From contig JANBPK010000811.1 in NCBI GenBank assembly GCA_027579435.1, positions 186,001 to 250,000 of the forward strand: a DNA stretch of 64,000 nt, given 5' to 3'. This document shows, piece after piece, positions 44,601 to 58,029 of the stretch (position 1 is its first letter; each line of letters starts with the position of its first letter). Position numbers and translations under genes: made by a program. The notes under the pieces were generated by a model that was not told the origin of the DNA, did no database searches, and saw only the letters and a list, made by a program, of their open reading frames with translations. This stretch comes from Candolleomyces eurysporus. Taxonomy: Eukaryota; Basidiomycota; Agaricomycetes; Agaricales; Psathyrellaceae.

Positions 44601-47600
44601 GACCGTCTTACACCATTGACACGGCCTGCAGCTCTGGTCTGGTTGCTTTCGACCAAGGTTAGACTCTTCCTAAATAAGATATTTTCGACTCATTAACATG
44701 CGACTGTTGCAGCCGTTCGCTATCTCCGTTCTGGCGAAGGAGATTCTGCTATCGTCTGTGGTGCAAATACTCACTCATGGTAGGTTCTTACCTCTTATTT
44801 TGAGAGCGCGACGTTAACCTGATATGCACTAGGCCGGGGAACTTTGGGTGAATCTGAATCCTCAGAGCTCTGAACTAGCTTTTAATCGTTTCTTTACAGG
44901 TTTCTCTCAGCTCAGAAGATGACGTCGCCCAACTCGAGATGCGCGACTTTTACCGACATGGCAGATGGGTGAGTATTTCGTGCTTCTTTGCCTCTCAATT
45001 CAATTCAGCCTTTTTGACGTCTATATCAGATATGTTCCATCTGAAGGGGCAGCAGCCGTTGTCCTGAAGACGAAGCGCGCAGCTATCAGGGATGGCGACA
45101 AGATTCTGGCAACGGTTCGAAGCACTGCCACTATGCATGGTGGTCGATCGCAAGGGCTGGTGGCACCCAACGTCAAGGCTCAAATCGCGATGCAAAGATC
45201 GCTTCTGAAGCATGCGAACCTGGATCCAGCTCAAGTAGAGTAAGTCCAAAAGGTCCATATCTCGTATAGATCGCTCGCTTATTGGGTTTTAGCTTCGTAG
45301 AAGCGCATGGCACAGGTTCGCCCGTTTAGCTTCGAGTCTATATCTTGCCATACTCATGGATCGCTAGGAACTTCTTTGGGAGATCTCATCGAGATTGAGG
45401 GGATCAACGAGGTCTTCAGGTCGTCTCACTCATTGACAAGGCCATTGATCGTTGGTGCTGCCAAAACCTGCGTCGGCCACACCGAAAACGTTGCGGGTTT
45501 GATTGGCCTTCTCAAGGTCGTTGGCTCCTTCTCCAATTCCGCCGTCCCCGGATTGATGCATCTTAACGCCAACAACATGAACCCGGCGCTCGATTGTGCC
45601 GCTGTTCCGCTTCAAATTCCATGGCAGACAATGCCTTTGCTTCGCAATATAGTTACAAATGAGCCCATTCGAGGGATGGTGTTGTAAGCGTCATTCCTTC
45701 CCAACTATACTTATACCATAATTCATCGCATCTCATCAGGTCGAATGGCTTCGCCGGCACGATTTCGGGTGCCATTCTGGAAGAGCCGGAGATCGTTCAT
45801 TCCCACTACCCCCTTGACCTTTTGGCCGTCCGTGCGCCGTCATCGGAGTCTTCACAAGGCTCCTCGTGGATCAGCTTATGGAGCGAAAAGACCAGGTCAT
45901 CCCCATGCGTGCCATCCCGAACGCCATCTCCTATTTCCACACCAGACACGCCCGATGTACTGTCCGACCTTGTCCCAGTGGCGCCTCTTTTTGTCGTCAG
46001 TGCCAAGTCCCCCGTCGCACTCGAGGAATACATCAAACTATACGTCGATTTTTGTCAAAGAAGTCCACCAGATCAATTCGAGTCTATCTGCTATACCACC
46101 TGCGTCGGTCGTGAACACTACCGGTATCGATTCGCCTGCGTAGCAGAAAACATGGAGGACCTGATTGGTCAGCTCAAGTTGCGGCTGGACGACAAGGACA
46201 AGATCTCGAAAACCAATCTTCGAAACGTGGCATTGGCCTTCCCAGGTCAAGGTTCACAGTACCAAGGCATGGCTCGAGATTTAGCTTTGCGATTCCCTTC
46301 CTTCCGATGTATTCTCACCGAGGCCGGAGCGCAGGCCTCATTCCTGACCGGACTTCCCATCCTATCTCATCTTGTCGATCTAAGCCCTCCTCCAGGACGC
46401 GACCTTTCCGAAAGCGATGTCGCCCAGGTGTGCATCTTCGTCTATCAATACTCCGTGAGCAAATGGCTTCAGGATCTTGGCCTGGCTCCATGTGCAGTTC
46501 TGGGACACAGTCTCGGAGAAGTTGCTGCTGCAGGTTTGTGCTCCTATGTCTTTTGATCAGCAAATATGTACTGACTAAATTCAGTTATGGCAGGCGTGTT
46601 TACATTCCAGGCCGCATTGGAATTCGTCATTAAGCGAGCAAGTGTTCTTCGTCCCGACGTGCTACATCCTGCTGGCATGGCTGCCGTTGGCGCAAGCCCA
46701 GAGAGCGTCAATACGTACCTCGATGACCTGGGCCTACGAGATCGCCTTAGCATCGCAGTTTACAATGCTGAAGACAGTGTGGTTGTTTCTGGCGGATTGG
46801 AGGCGATAGATAAATTGATTTTAGCGGTCAAGCAAGAAGGTCTGAAGGCCACAAAGCTCGATGTCAACCAAGGTCAGTCGTTCACTTCAGCTTCGGTCAC
46901 CCATGACCCTGACTATGTAGAAGCTTTCCACAGTCCTTATGTTGCAGCTGCGATGCCTTCGCTCCGAAAGTGGCTACGCGAGAGAGAAGGGTCTCTGGCT
47001 TCCCTCAAGATGGCATTTTATTCGAGCGCTTATGGGCATTCAATCCCCAAAGGCACCCAGCTTCACGTTGACTACTGGGTGAGCTTTCAAAAAATTATAG
47101 CGCACGACTCAACTGACGGTTTGGTAGGTTGATCACGCTCAAAATCCTGTGCTTTTCCTCGATGCTGCGAAAGCTCTGGCGTTGGATAATTCTATTGACG
47201 TCGTCCTGGATCTCGGCCCCCAGCCATTCGTCTGGACTCAATTTCAAAAGGGAACCTTGGCTTCAAAACCATCTTTCTCGATCGTTGAGAAGCGTGGCAA
47301 GTGTCAGAGCACGGCTTTGACCAAGGCCGTCGGTCAACTCTTCCAATTCGGAAATGAAATCAACCTCCTCAAGCTCTTCCCCGACCCGCCATTCGGATGT
47401 TCCAAAGTTTCCCTGCCTACCTATCCTTTCCAACGTCTGCACAACTACCCCACTTTCCTTCCTTCGAGAAACGGACCGCTACCCGACGCAAGCAAGCCCA
47501 AGGACCAAACGCGAGTTATGATTCCATTCCCCATCGACGATGCACTGTGCGAGACCTTGAACGATCACCGTATCGATGGCCGGAGAATAGTACCAGGTGC

Positions 47601-50248
47601 TGTCTTCGCCCACTTCTTCGCGTCGTCAGCAACTTCGAGGTGTCTGGACGAGCTACGCTTCCACCAACCATTGGTTGCGGACAGCCCTGACGACACTGTT
47701 GTGGGCGAGGTAGACGCCGATGTCTTCGTCTTGCGACATGGAAGTTCGAAGATATGTTCGGGAAAGATCTCTGCTCAGCCGCTTTCTGTTCCCCGCTGGA
47801 CCGACGATGATCGACTCCCGTCTCGAATCGTGAAGAAGTCCACAGTGTACGAGTGTTTCAAGAACGTTCAATTTGGATCTTCGTTCCGTAACATCCACGA
47901 AATAAAGATATGGGACGACCACGCTGACGCCCTCATCTCGATCGCGGAGACCATGGACCCAAAGCAAGATCGCATTCGCAAGTTGGACGCATGCATGCAT
48001 ATGTTTGGAGCTATAGCTGGCATCACTCTCCCCCACTTAACGGCAATGGACGGCACCTTCCTCCCCTCGTCCCTCAAAAATTTCGCCCTGCACAATGATG
48101 CCCTACCCTCCACTTTCTTAGTGCGGTATCAGCTTCCAGTCTCCATTGGCCGTGGTGCTCAAGTTCTGTCGGTCGAAATGGCAGTATATTCTCTGACCGG
48201 CCAACCTCTGCTCTCTTGCAAAAACTACTCCGTCGCATTCATACCCTCGGGCGTGGCCGTATCTCGACCAATAGAGCGACAATCAAAGTGGATGAACAAC
48301 CGTTGGGTATCTAACCCTCTGCCAGCTCACATCGATGAACCTCACAAGGTGGACGAATTGCTGTATCTCGGGGTGCAAGCAGATCCACCTCTCCTCCATC
48401 TCCTTCGAGAAACCGCCTCACACACGATTTTTGTTCAGCTCCCAACATCTACGCCCGTTTACAGCAGCTCATCGACGGTTTCGGGCATGTTCCAAGGGAC
48501 TAGGGTCTCAGTGGTAGTCGACGTAGCTTCCCACACGACAGAACCTGAGCCTGGTTCCGACGCTCAGTTGGCCGTATGCCACCAATTAATCTCCTTCTTC
48601 CAACTCCTCATGGCATCCGAGGTCAATATCGAAAGTCTGCTCATTCTCTCATCCGAATCCCTGCACGTTACTATCCCTGAATCCTTGATCAAGCAGAACG
48701 CCGGCCAGCGTGTGCTTTCCTCGTCCATTGGTAGCATTGTTCATGGCATGCTCCGTGTTTTCAAACGAGAGAGTTTCTTGGACTCAGTGTGCTTGAGTCT
48801 CGATCTCCCTTCGTTGTCGTCCCTGCCAGGAGAGACCATCCGAAGTATCATTCTCAACGAACTGGCTGCTCGGAAGTCCGGTATCTCCCATGACGGAGTG
48901 GTTGCCTATCGTCACCTCAGCCATGTCCAACATATCGCGCCAAGCCGATTCACTCCCTTGTCAGAGCCTCTCGAAGCCGTCCTCACCCAATCGACATTTT
49001 CAGGAGTAGCCGTCATCGCTGGAATGGGTAGTATCGGACTCGCCCTCGCTTCCAGTCTCGTAGATGCTGGCGTCGAATCGGTGGTCTTCTTGGGTCGCCG
49101 AGACCCTGCAACTGAGTCGGTATGTCTTTTGGTCGTCCTTCCAGTCTCCTCCGTGTTTGTGGGCTTACAGACCGTTTCCAGATAAAGAACGAATTCGCTC
49201 TCATGAACCCACGTCTCCAAGCTCGGACCTCTTACCGTCGGGTCGACATCACAAGCAAACAGCAGCTGGAAACTCAATTGAAGGAGGTGCAAAACAAGCT
49301 CGGGCCTATCAAGCATATCATCCACACGGCAGCGGTGATGCGCGACGCTGCAATTCCCAATATCTCACCAGCCAGCTTCGACGAAGTCGCTCGTCCGAAG
49401 GTTTCTGGAGCATGGAATTTGCACGTTCTCAGCCAAGAGCTGGATCTCAATCTGGAGTCCTTCGTTCTTCTGAGTAGCACGAAGTACGCATTCTACGTCT
49501 TCTGCTTCTACCCAGATTTTATAACTAACGCCTTCCCTAGTGTACTGGTAGGCAACCCCGGCCAACTCTCCTACGTAGCCGCGAACTCGTTCCTGGACTA
49601 TCTGGCCGGTCTGCGTCGTAGCCTCGGCCTCCCGGGTGTTTCGCTCCAGCTCGGCGCATGGGAATCGCGCTTGACGGAAAACCTCGACATGAAGAAGAGC
49701 TTCGCGCTGAAGCTGAGCCACCAAGAAGGCATTCCGCTAATCCTCCAGGCCATGTCGGCGTCGACGAACCGCAGTAATTGCCCCGTGCAAGTCATCGCTG
49801 AATTCGACGTACCGAAGCTGCTTTCGGTCCCTGCTTACGCCTCAGATCCATTCTTTGCACCTATTTTCCCCAAGACACCGCAACCATCATCCACTCCAGC
49901 TGCAACTCCTGCCGTACCAGTGCAAGCGTCTGGCGAGGTGAGGAGGGATACTAATGCTACCACCATTTCCATTCTGCGATCCGTGATGGAATTGAGGCCC
50001 TCGGAAACTCTCGGTGCGTTCATCTGCTTCCTTCCAACTGAGATATTCCGGGTGCTTACTACTCTTCATTCAATCGATTAGACCTTTCCTCCTCTCTGAC
50101 CGCATGTGGCGGAGATTCCATTACTTTTGCACAGCTTCGCGGGAGGGTTCTGAAGGAGCTTGCGGTCGACCTTCCAACGACGTTTTTAGGTGAAACATAT
50201 ACGATGGGCGATATCGTGGACTTTGTAGTCAAGGGCGCGAACCAGTGA
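41655..50248 (+). CDS. Hybrid megasynthase: A-T-KS-AT-DH-KR-ACP (AMP-ligase-led reducing PKS)
   Basis: One gene with many small introns, starting MDDPVMNSLLERFL. Adenylation domain (41.7-43.7 kb): GWSPWSHIIG, IGMTELGG, GELHISSPVISKGYL, WKGRKEDFIQ, and PLTTKGAVFRKK with the usual lysine; the A3 loop is degenerate (HTSSASSISNIK). Carrier (43.78 kb): LGMDSS. KS (44.0-45.7 kb): DTACSSG, VEAHGTGTSLGD and KTCVGHTE give the Cys-His-His triad. AT (46.2-47.1 kb): GQGSQYQGM, GHSLGE, AFHSPY. DH (47.5-48.3 kb): DHRIDGRRIVPG and LDACMH. KR (48.9-49.8 kb): GMGSIGLALASSL, LLSST, SYVAANSF. Terminal ACP: CGGDSITF, stop TGA 50246-50248. No methyltransferase, enoylreductase or thioesterase is visible. The likely role is to adenylate a carboxylic acid starter, load it on the first carrier, and extend it with malonyl units to an unsaturated chain. 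Release mode and product are unknown. Exon 1 is 41655-42024, exon 2 starts 42086. Confidence 0.88.
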
Positions 50249-50638
50249 AGGGTTTTACTTGGGCTTTTTGGCCGTGTCACCCATAGACTCTTGGACATTC
50301 TTGATTCGGTGCTTCCGTTTGCTAATTGCTTACCGATGGACTATCTCTCGAGATCTCATTACCGTTATCGTGACCATTACCTGCTTACTAGCCTTCTCCT
50401 GTTTTCGATGGACTAGAGATTTCTGATAATATTTACATTCATTTCTTGACGTTAACTTCCAACAGATAAGTACGTACAACAATAGATAACAAGCAGGTAA
50501 GCATTCCAATTCGATCAGTCCAGTTTAGAGTCAGATAGATAGATATCGAGCATAAGTGAAAGCATAAACGGCAACAGTCATTCAAGATACCAAGAAAAGC
50601 AATAAAGCTTATTTCCTTCTCCTTCGGTCGGCGAGTTC
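50249..50638. other. Tail-to-tail spacer
   Basis: 3' regions of the megasynthase and the phospholipase D. AT-rich with GATA repeats at 50535-50550. No gene. Confidence 0.6.
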
Positions 50639-53600
50639 TTAGATATAGATAGGAAGAGTAGGATCAATGCCGTTCCAGCGACCTCCACTATGGAAGTCCT
50701 TCTCATCAATGAGGAAGTCCTGTAAAAGCAAAAAAGCACACAAAAAAAAATCCAGGTCAGATTTCAGATAAACGGTGCACGCGGGCTTCGGCAGGAGCCA
50801 GCCAAAGCGGATAAATGAAAAGAACGAATGAATGAAGTGACGTACCAAAGGAGCTTCGACAAGGGCACCTTTCACCTGGCTGAGGCGCTGTTTCAGGCGA
50901 TCCAGGGTGACACCCGGAACCACATGGCCAGTCTTGACTTTCGGGACGTAGTTCTGAGGGGAAAAAAAAAAGAGAAAGACGTCCATGAGTAAGCAAAGCA
51001 TTAATCAAGAAGAAAAATACGCATAGCCTCACATCATACGCAGACCAAGCCCTAACGAGATTAGTGGGCGTAGGGCGGAAGACCTCAGTCATGATCTCCC
51101 TGTTCTTGCGGGCAGTATCATTCCACAAACGATCACACTCTGCCGAAAGTGGATCAGCAACGAGCCCATCTTGTTCGGTTTCCGTCTCGTCCTCGTTGGG
51201 CGTCGGAGCGGGCCTCATGTACGAAGTCACCTCAGTGTCAGGTGTGCAATCCTGTGGTGGCAATAGCCCAAGATGTTCTGTTTGGGGGAATGTCAGTATC
51301 AGGCAGGTTGATGTTAATTTAGTAACCAGGGGGACATATAATTAATTGAATGTGATGGATGGATGGATAGATGACAACGTACCCCTGAATAACTTGCGAC
51401 GCAAGGTGGCAGCAAAGCGAGAGACTGCGTACGGCTCTCCGTCCATCGTGGAGTCGAGCATATCGTCATCCTCCACCACAAGCGCAATTTCGGAATCACC
51501 ATCACCCTATAGATAAGTCCAATCGGAAGTATGTGTCAGTAAGAGTATATGGGTATTGGTATGTATTGGTAGGCCAGAGCCCGCCGTAACACCACCAGGA
51601 TAAATTGCGCCTGGCACGCTGCTTACCTTTTGGCTACGATCGTTAATATTGGCAGAACCCATCTAGCAAGGCAAAAGAAATTAACACCACGCGATGATCG
51701 CAAACGAAGGTTTGAAACACTTACGATGACCCTGCGATCATCTACAATCATCAGCTTGGAGTGGATGTATAGGAGCTCCGACACATATCTATATCAGAAA
51801 TGAAAGATGAAGATGAAAGTTGAATCAGCATCCGCAATCGTAGGATGGATGGCACAGAGGCAGAGAGATCCACTTACGCATTCAACTCCTCCTCCTCCGT
51901 CCCCAACCACTTCTCATCCAAAAGGGAAGTCGTATCATCCAACAAATGCTGCGCCACCGAGTCCGACACCTCCGCGTCCGCCCTCAGATTATCCGCTCCA
52001 TGCTGGAACTTGTCAACAATCTCCTGTGCCTGTTCATCCGTCTCCGGAATCGCAATAGTCTCGGAGTTAGCCGGCGTCTTGTCGCTCTCCACAATGCCTT
52101 CTTTGGTCTCTACAGGGATGGCAATGGTGACTTTCTTGTTTTCTGGGGTCTCCATATAGTAAGTGAGCGAGTCGCCGGACATCCACTGCCGGGCGGATGC
52201 TACTTGGGCTTCATGGAACTTGACGCCGGAGTTCTCTTGAATAGCTTTGATGTAGCCTATTTGATGAAAAAAGGAATATAGGGGTGGATGTATGAGGATA
52301 CAAAGAATGATGAAAGAATGATGAAAGAAACTCAGTTAGGGGACAGACGTACCGGCAGGAGAGTTGATCCTATCATAAGCTCGGAGGTGGTAGAATCGAA
52401 TATAATCCATACTAAACATCAATCAAGTTAGTGAAAGATTTGCATTCATTAGCGTGACTTGAACTCACGGCTCATAACCGGCAGCACGGATCTCTTCATA
52501 GATACTGCTCCCACCTCGATTGATCGAGCGGTATTGCGCAGCCATGATGATCTGAAGAGAAGTCTCGCTCTTGATGTCGCCCGCAAATCCAGGCAATTCA
52601 GGGATCGTGACGATGACCTGGGTTGCAATAATACGTGAATTAGTTCTGGGTATTCAATGAGTGAATGGTGATGGTGAATTACCTTGAATTTCTTTGCCTC
52701 CTTAGCCGCGCGAACGATACGATCAACGAGCGCTCTGCCGATCTGGTTCTGGACGGCGCCTCCCTCCTTGGTGGCGGTGATGCTGAGCAAGCAAAAGCAT
52801 CAGTAAAAAGCGAGTAGCAGAAAGCGCGTTACAGTCTTACAAGAATTGGTTCTCTAAGGCAAGGATCAATACAGTGACTCAAAGAAGGGTGGCAAACACA
52901 TACCGATATAAATGAAGTGCTCAGCCTCATTGATCAACTTAATATCTATCACATTATTAGCCATTCACGTCTGACTCAATCCAACCAACGGAAAAACACG
53001 TACAAGCGTCTTGAATACTTGCTTCAGTGAGCACACCATGGGACCAATCCGAGACACTGCGAATGACTTGGATACGGCAAGCAGCGTTATTAGGTTGAGG
53101 ATAATGATGCGGATCATCTTCATGGTAAGATCCGTGCCAACGCTGCCTGTACCTCCGACCTTTGGCTTTCCATTCTTCGAGATGCGGATGGCGCGCGACG
53201 GGCTCGTTAGGGGCGGCGTCGGGTTCGTGGGGAAGTGCGAGCCAGGCAAAGCGTCTAGATAGATAGATGAACGAAAATGAGAATCTATATATAGAAAAGT
53301 TGAGGGGGAAATGGTTGCTTACTCGTCCTCTCGGTACTGAGGTGATAAGAAGTTGTAGTCAGCAACAGCACATCGAGAGACTCAATTGGTGGATCGATAG
53401 ATCTTACCTTGCGTTTCTTGATTTCGTTCCAGCGTTCGACGTAGTGCTGGACGATATCCAAGACAGCCGGGCCAGTGAGAGTCATATGGACCTATAAGCC
53501 CGCAATCAGACCAAGCCACATCTAGGAAAGAAGACACTAACATCATGCCAGGGCATACGAGCACTCTCGAGCATGGAGAGCGTATTGCTCGCATAATTGT

Positions 53601-54758
53601 ATACATCCTTGAAATCCATGATCCTCGCATTATTGTAATCTTGCCCAGGGAACAGGGTAAGGCTGAAATCGGTTGGATGGACATCGGCCAAAGGATGATT
53701 ATGGGTATCCCATCGACCAAAGCAGAGATCGAGGCCTCCAATAGAAGCCCAATGGTTATCGACAATAACAACCTTCTCGTGATGAGACCAGAAGCGGACG
53801 CTGTCTATGGAAGATCGGCGCTTGAGTAAAAGGTCCGTCGGCGTGGAGCGAAATTAACTGACCTTTGGCGCCAATGTGGTCTGGGTGACGCATGACGGCG
53901 ATGTTGGGATGAAGCTTCTCGAGGTAGTTCTTGAAGATCATAAGCTCACAGCACAGACGCTCGAGAATGGGAGCGAACCTACCTTGGTATGCTTAGAGCT
54001 CATGGACATAGTTTGCGTGACCTACACAAAAGATTAGCTTCGTTCAAAGGGGCAGCACACGACAAACTTACCTCTTTGTACACGATGACGTGAATCTTCA
54101 CGCCTTGTTCGGCTTTACGCTGCAAGATCCTATCAAGTCGCCATTCTGGGAAGTGGGCGGGCGGGCGACGAAGATAAAGCTCGGGGGTCAACCACCAGTC
54201 CTACGGGGCGTGTAAGCTGGGCGCGGGGTCCAGTGAATGAAAGAAATCACCAAAATGAAGATAGCTTCCTTGGCATTGTCCAACATCTCTGACAGCGCCC
54301 ACATAAAGTCGTGTCCATCGACATGCCTGATTGTTAAGGGTTAAGGGTTACAAAGGCTTCACCACACCTTAGGATGAATGTACGGACCACTTTGCGGTGT
54401 TCCCAGACCTCTCCGGGGCGAAACTGCGGAACCTGTGGCCAGCTCTGATCTCCTCGCGCTGCTCATCCATAGCTTGCTCGTGTGGCTCGTCATGGCGTCC
54501 TGAAAGGCGAGATAAGAACATGACCAGCCAAAGCGCCTTTCACATACTGTTTGGGTTCAAAATACCTGTATCTCTGTCAGAAATGCTCCCTTTTGCAAGC
54601 GAAAAAAGCTGGCACGCACCAATCACCTCTTGCCGACCATGTTCAACAATCTTGGCGGTTTTCTTGACCGCGTCGGCAAAGAAACTCATTGGTTTCGACG
54701 AATCTCCTGGAGATGGGATGTTTTGGAGCTCCTTGAGCTTGTTCTTGAGAAACGACAT
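50639..54758 (-). CDS. Phospholipase D (SPO14/PLD1 type)
   Basis: ATG at 54758 (MSFLKNKLKELQNIPSPGDS), stop TAA 50639-50641 after DPTLPIYI; about 15 short introns. First catalytic HKD motif near 53750: HHEKVVIVDNHWASIGGLD followed by LCFGRWD. The second spans an intron near 51.7 kb: IHSKLMIVDDRRVI, then MGSANINDRSQKGDGDSEIA. Upstream of HKD1, AIFILDWWLTPELYLRRP and LDRILQRKAEQGVKIHVIVY are conserved in eukaryotic PLDs. The enzyme hydrolyses phosphatidylcholine to phosphatidic acid and choline. The N-terminus before the catalytic part is only about 100 residues long, with no PX or PH domain, so membrane targeting differs from yeast Spo14. The C-terminal part (GHVVPGVTLDRLKQRLSQVK) is conserved in the fungal short form. 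Confidence 0.9.
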
Positions 54759-55886
54759 GGGTGAAAGAGGGAAACGAACTAACCGGCGTCGCTTAGATCA
54801 GTTATACTGGCCAAAGACACAGACAAGCAATGCCCAGGGACTCAAGAGCCGTCGTTAGCGTTGATCAACAATTTGATGTATCCGTCACGCCGAGGGCCGA
54901 TGCCGGATCACCGTGACAATCTCACCCCTGTGGCGCCCTTGTGCAGGATTTGCGACACAATCCAACGGTCGACCGTGTCTTGAAAGTAGTTGGAAGGACG
55001 TAATTCTAGCTCAAGTTGGTGTTGGACTAGAGAGAGAGAGACGACGTGGGATACCAGCTATTTTGAGCTTGGCGTAACGGTGGATCACAGCCATGCACTG
55101 CGGAGGAGAATCTTGTCGTCATTGTGGTCGGTGCATTAAAAAACCCGAGTGCGTGTTTCCCTGGGCCTTCTTGCGCTCGCAGTTGAAACGACAAGGCTTG
55201 ATCGTTGAGATAGTACTCGTCATACTTGCTCAGATCTTGTCAGTCTAGAGATACCAAGGTTCTAGTCGCTTGGAGCCAAGGTAACCTTGTAACGATGACG
55301 AAAGCTCCAACGATACAACTTTGCCGAGTCCAGACCTAGATAGACGGTCAGAGAGGGTCAGAGCGCCTGAGAAGTAAATTTTGAGGATGTAGGCCTCCGG
55401 GATATTTCTGAGCTATTGCAGCGAGAGCGCTCACCTCGTCGAAACCGCAAAAAAAAAAACTCCGGGGGCCTTCAGTGTTCCGCTTTCCGGAGATCCCAGG
55501 GCGCCCACCAGCGCCCACTCCTACCGCCCACACCTGTAGTGGCCGGAAACATCGAAGACCAGTAGAACTCGAAGTGAGAGTCGATATCAACCGTAAACCA
55601 CGGTTCACAATAATCTGGGATAACCCTTTCAAATACTAGGTGACATTTCATAAGAATGAACATATTTCTTGCTGCAATATTCATGACTATTTTCGGAGGT
55701 TGGAAGAAGCACAATGCCGCCAAGCCGAGAGTGGAATGTTGATGGCATCTTGTCAACTGTCAAGAGCCCCCTCGACAACACGGCTAAACCCCTCGGGCCT
55801 CGACCAACACGGTTAACCCTCGACCAACCAGTCCCCCCCCCTGACTACTTTCAACTCGTTGACTAAAGTTTCCTTTTGAAGGGATA
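54759..55886. other. Gene-free region before the MITE
   Basis: No supportable gene. Short purine runs (AG)n at 55028 and (A)n at 55443. At 55770-55835 an imperfect direct repeat of CCTCGACCAACACGGTTAAC occurs about two and a half times and ends in a C10 run. Confidence 0.5.
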
Positions 55887-56529
55887 CTATCACTCCCGGG
55901 GTAATGCAAAATCCCGGGGATATGCAAAACTATTTTTCTAAAATTTATATAAAATCTCTAAAACTCTAGAAATATTACAGTAGGTACAAATACGTGTCTC
56001 ATGTATTCAGGTTTTATTTTGTAACGATCTCCCAAGTTTGAGATGTGGAGAAGGTCGTTCAAGGCTTGAATTTTTTTGCACACATGTGCGGCACCGGAAT
56101 CATGATATCCTTGGATATAAAAAAATCACATACTAGCTCAGACTGCCAGCACGAGCTACAGTGCAAAATTTCAGACCAATCTATGAACTATTGCCGTCTA
56201 CAAAAAATGAGGACGAAGAGTGTGACAAGACCGTTGCCGCAAATATTCGGACTCCGACTTGACCCTTGTTCAACAGATGTGACAAGGCTGCTGCGACGGA
56301 GATTGGAATTTCGTGTGACCCGACCAGTCACAAAGTTTTGCATTTCCCCGGGAAAACACGTTTTCGCCCCCGGGTTCTATCCGAGGGACCTATTGCGCTT
56401 AATAATGTGTACCATTCGACGCAGACTTAAGCTGGCTTTCGAACAGTGCCCCTTTCATGGTAATACGTGGAGAACTCAGCGAATAAATGTCGAAACATAA
56501 AAAGTTTTGCATTACCCCGGGAGTCATAG
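55887..56529. mobile_element. MITE-like non-autonomous DNA transposon (TA target site)
   Basis: Terminal inverted repeats: left end CTATCACTCCCGGGGTAATG continuing CAAAA, right end the complement with one change (G for C at position 5). The element is flanked by TA on both sides (55885-55886 and 56530-56531). It is 643 bp, AT-rich inside and without a transposase frame. Subterminal copies of CCCGGGG-NNATGCAAAA occur at about 55904-55930 (direct) and 56331-56353 (inverted), possibly transposase binding sites. The TA duplication points to the Tc1/mariner/pogo group (inference). Confidence 0.7.
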
Positions 56530-58029
56530 TAAATCCTCCCACGTCGGCGCTCGGCATCGATGAGGATCTCGGCAAGCACCAACCTCCCCTCCTCACCCCG
56601 TCCCTCTGCACACCCTCAGCAAAAAGGTCCCTTAATCTATCCTCTCGGGTTAAATGTCTATTTACCTTGAAAGCCCCCTTTGCCTTGGTTTCTATGTCGT
56701 ATCTGTCCCCTGAGGCACAGGGACGGAGCACACTCGGTTAAAGTTCCCCCTCGGCGCTATCCGAGAGCCTGCTATGTCCTTTAGACTCGAATCGTTCTAG
56801 TTGGCTCCAAATACTGGGTAGGGCATAAGAGATAGAGTAGAGGCACCTCTACGCTCCATTGCCACTACGATATGATTCAAAGTCGTTAAACAGAGTGAGG
56901 GCGGGGCTCACTTGGTCCAAGATACGGTTTAGTCCGTCAGGGTCGCCATGTTCTGCTTTCAATTTTGGAGACTTGGACAATCAGAAACAGAGCTCTTTTG
57001 GGTAAGGTTTAATACAACTTCAACAGCAACTGAACAATAGGTAGGAGGGACAGATTTGGTCTAGCTTTGTTTGCAAAAACTGGGCAGATAGCAAAAGCAG
57101 AGCTCACCGAAACTTGGTTTGTCGATACCTTGTTCATTGTATGGTCTAGTCGCGCCAATATTTTATTCCAGTGGCGCTCGATCGCCGTCGAGGAAATATG
57201 ACATTCTCATGGAAAATCACCCATTGATTTGACCCTTCACTTCAACCTCGGACCGTTCATTAGAAGAGCTTCAATTCAGTTACCTAAACGTATTCAGTAG
57301 CAACTTCAAGGAAACACACCTAGAAACAAACGACCTCCGACAGTCGGAGATGCCAACCCCAGTCCTTAGAAGCGAACAGATCGTCGAAGTACGACATGCT
57401 AAAGATTCCAGGTGACGACCGGCCACCGGAACGGCAGCAAACAGCGCCACACCAGGAATAGACTAGACGCTAACTAAGCCGTGTCGATTCATAGATCGAT
57501 ACCCTCGTGAGCTGCCACTGGCACGAATCAGAACATAATTCAAAAGAACAGAAACTGACAAACACAAAACAGCACTCAAGTTTTTTGACATTGAAAATGT
57601 AACCCACGATACGCGCGGCACCGTCATTCGTCACTAGGTACGTACGAAAAGAGAATTCGAAGTCAATTTGGCGGAGAGGCGGCGATGGGGATTGGTTGCC
57701 CTGGAGAAAACGAAGAATTACTCAAAGCGGATTGTGCGGTCGTAGGGAGGATCACAGCACCACGCGCGCACATAGATTAGCTTATATTGATATTATATGC
57801 AAAGGCTGATAGCGATTTTGAGTTTGACTGGCAATGCGCATGAAAATTATTGAAAGACAATTGAGAACTGTCTATTTCTATGACAACGCTAATTACAAGA
57901 TAACACCGTCCATAATACATGCAATCGAAGCGACTGAGTAATACTATACAGTAATATACATACAACAACCCATAGGTGGATTCAAACGAGGCATAGAATG
58001 AAGTTGAATAGAATAGGATAGGTCCAAGG
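56530..58029. other. Gene-free region after the MITE
   Basis: No open frame with coding character; only short frames. It contains the small hairpin CTCCGA-CAG-TCGGAG near 57336. The last 240 bp is probably the 3' UTR of the membrane protein gene. Confidence 0.5.
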
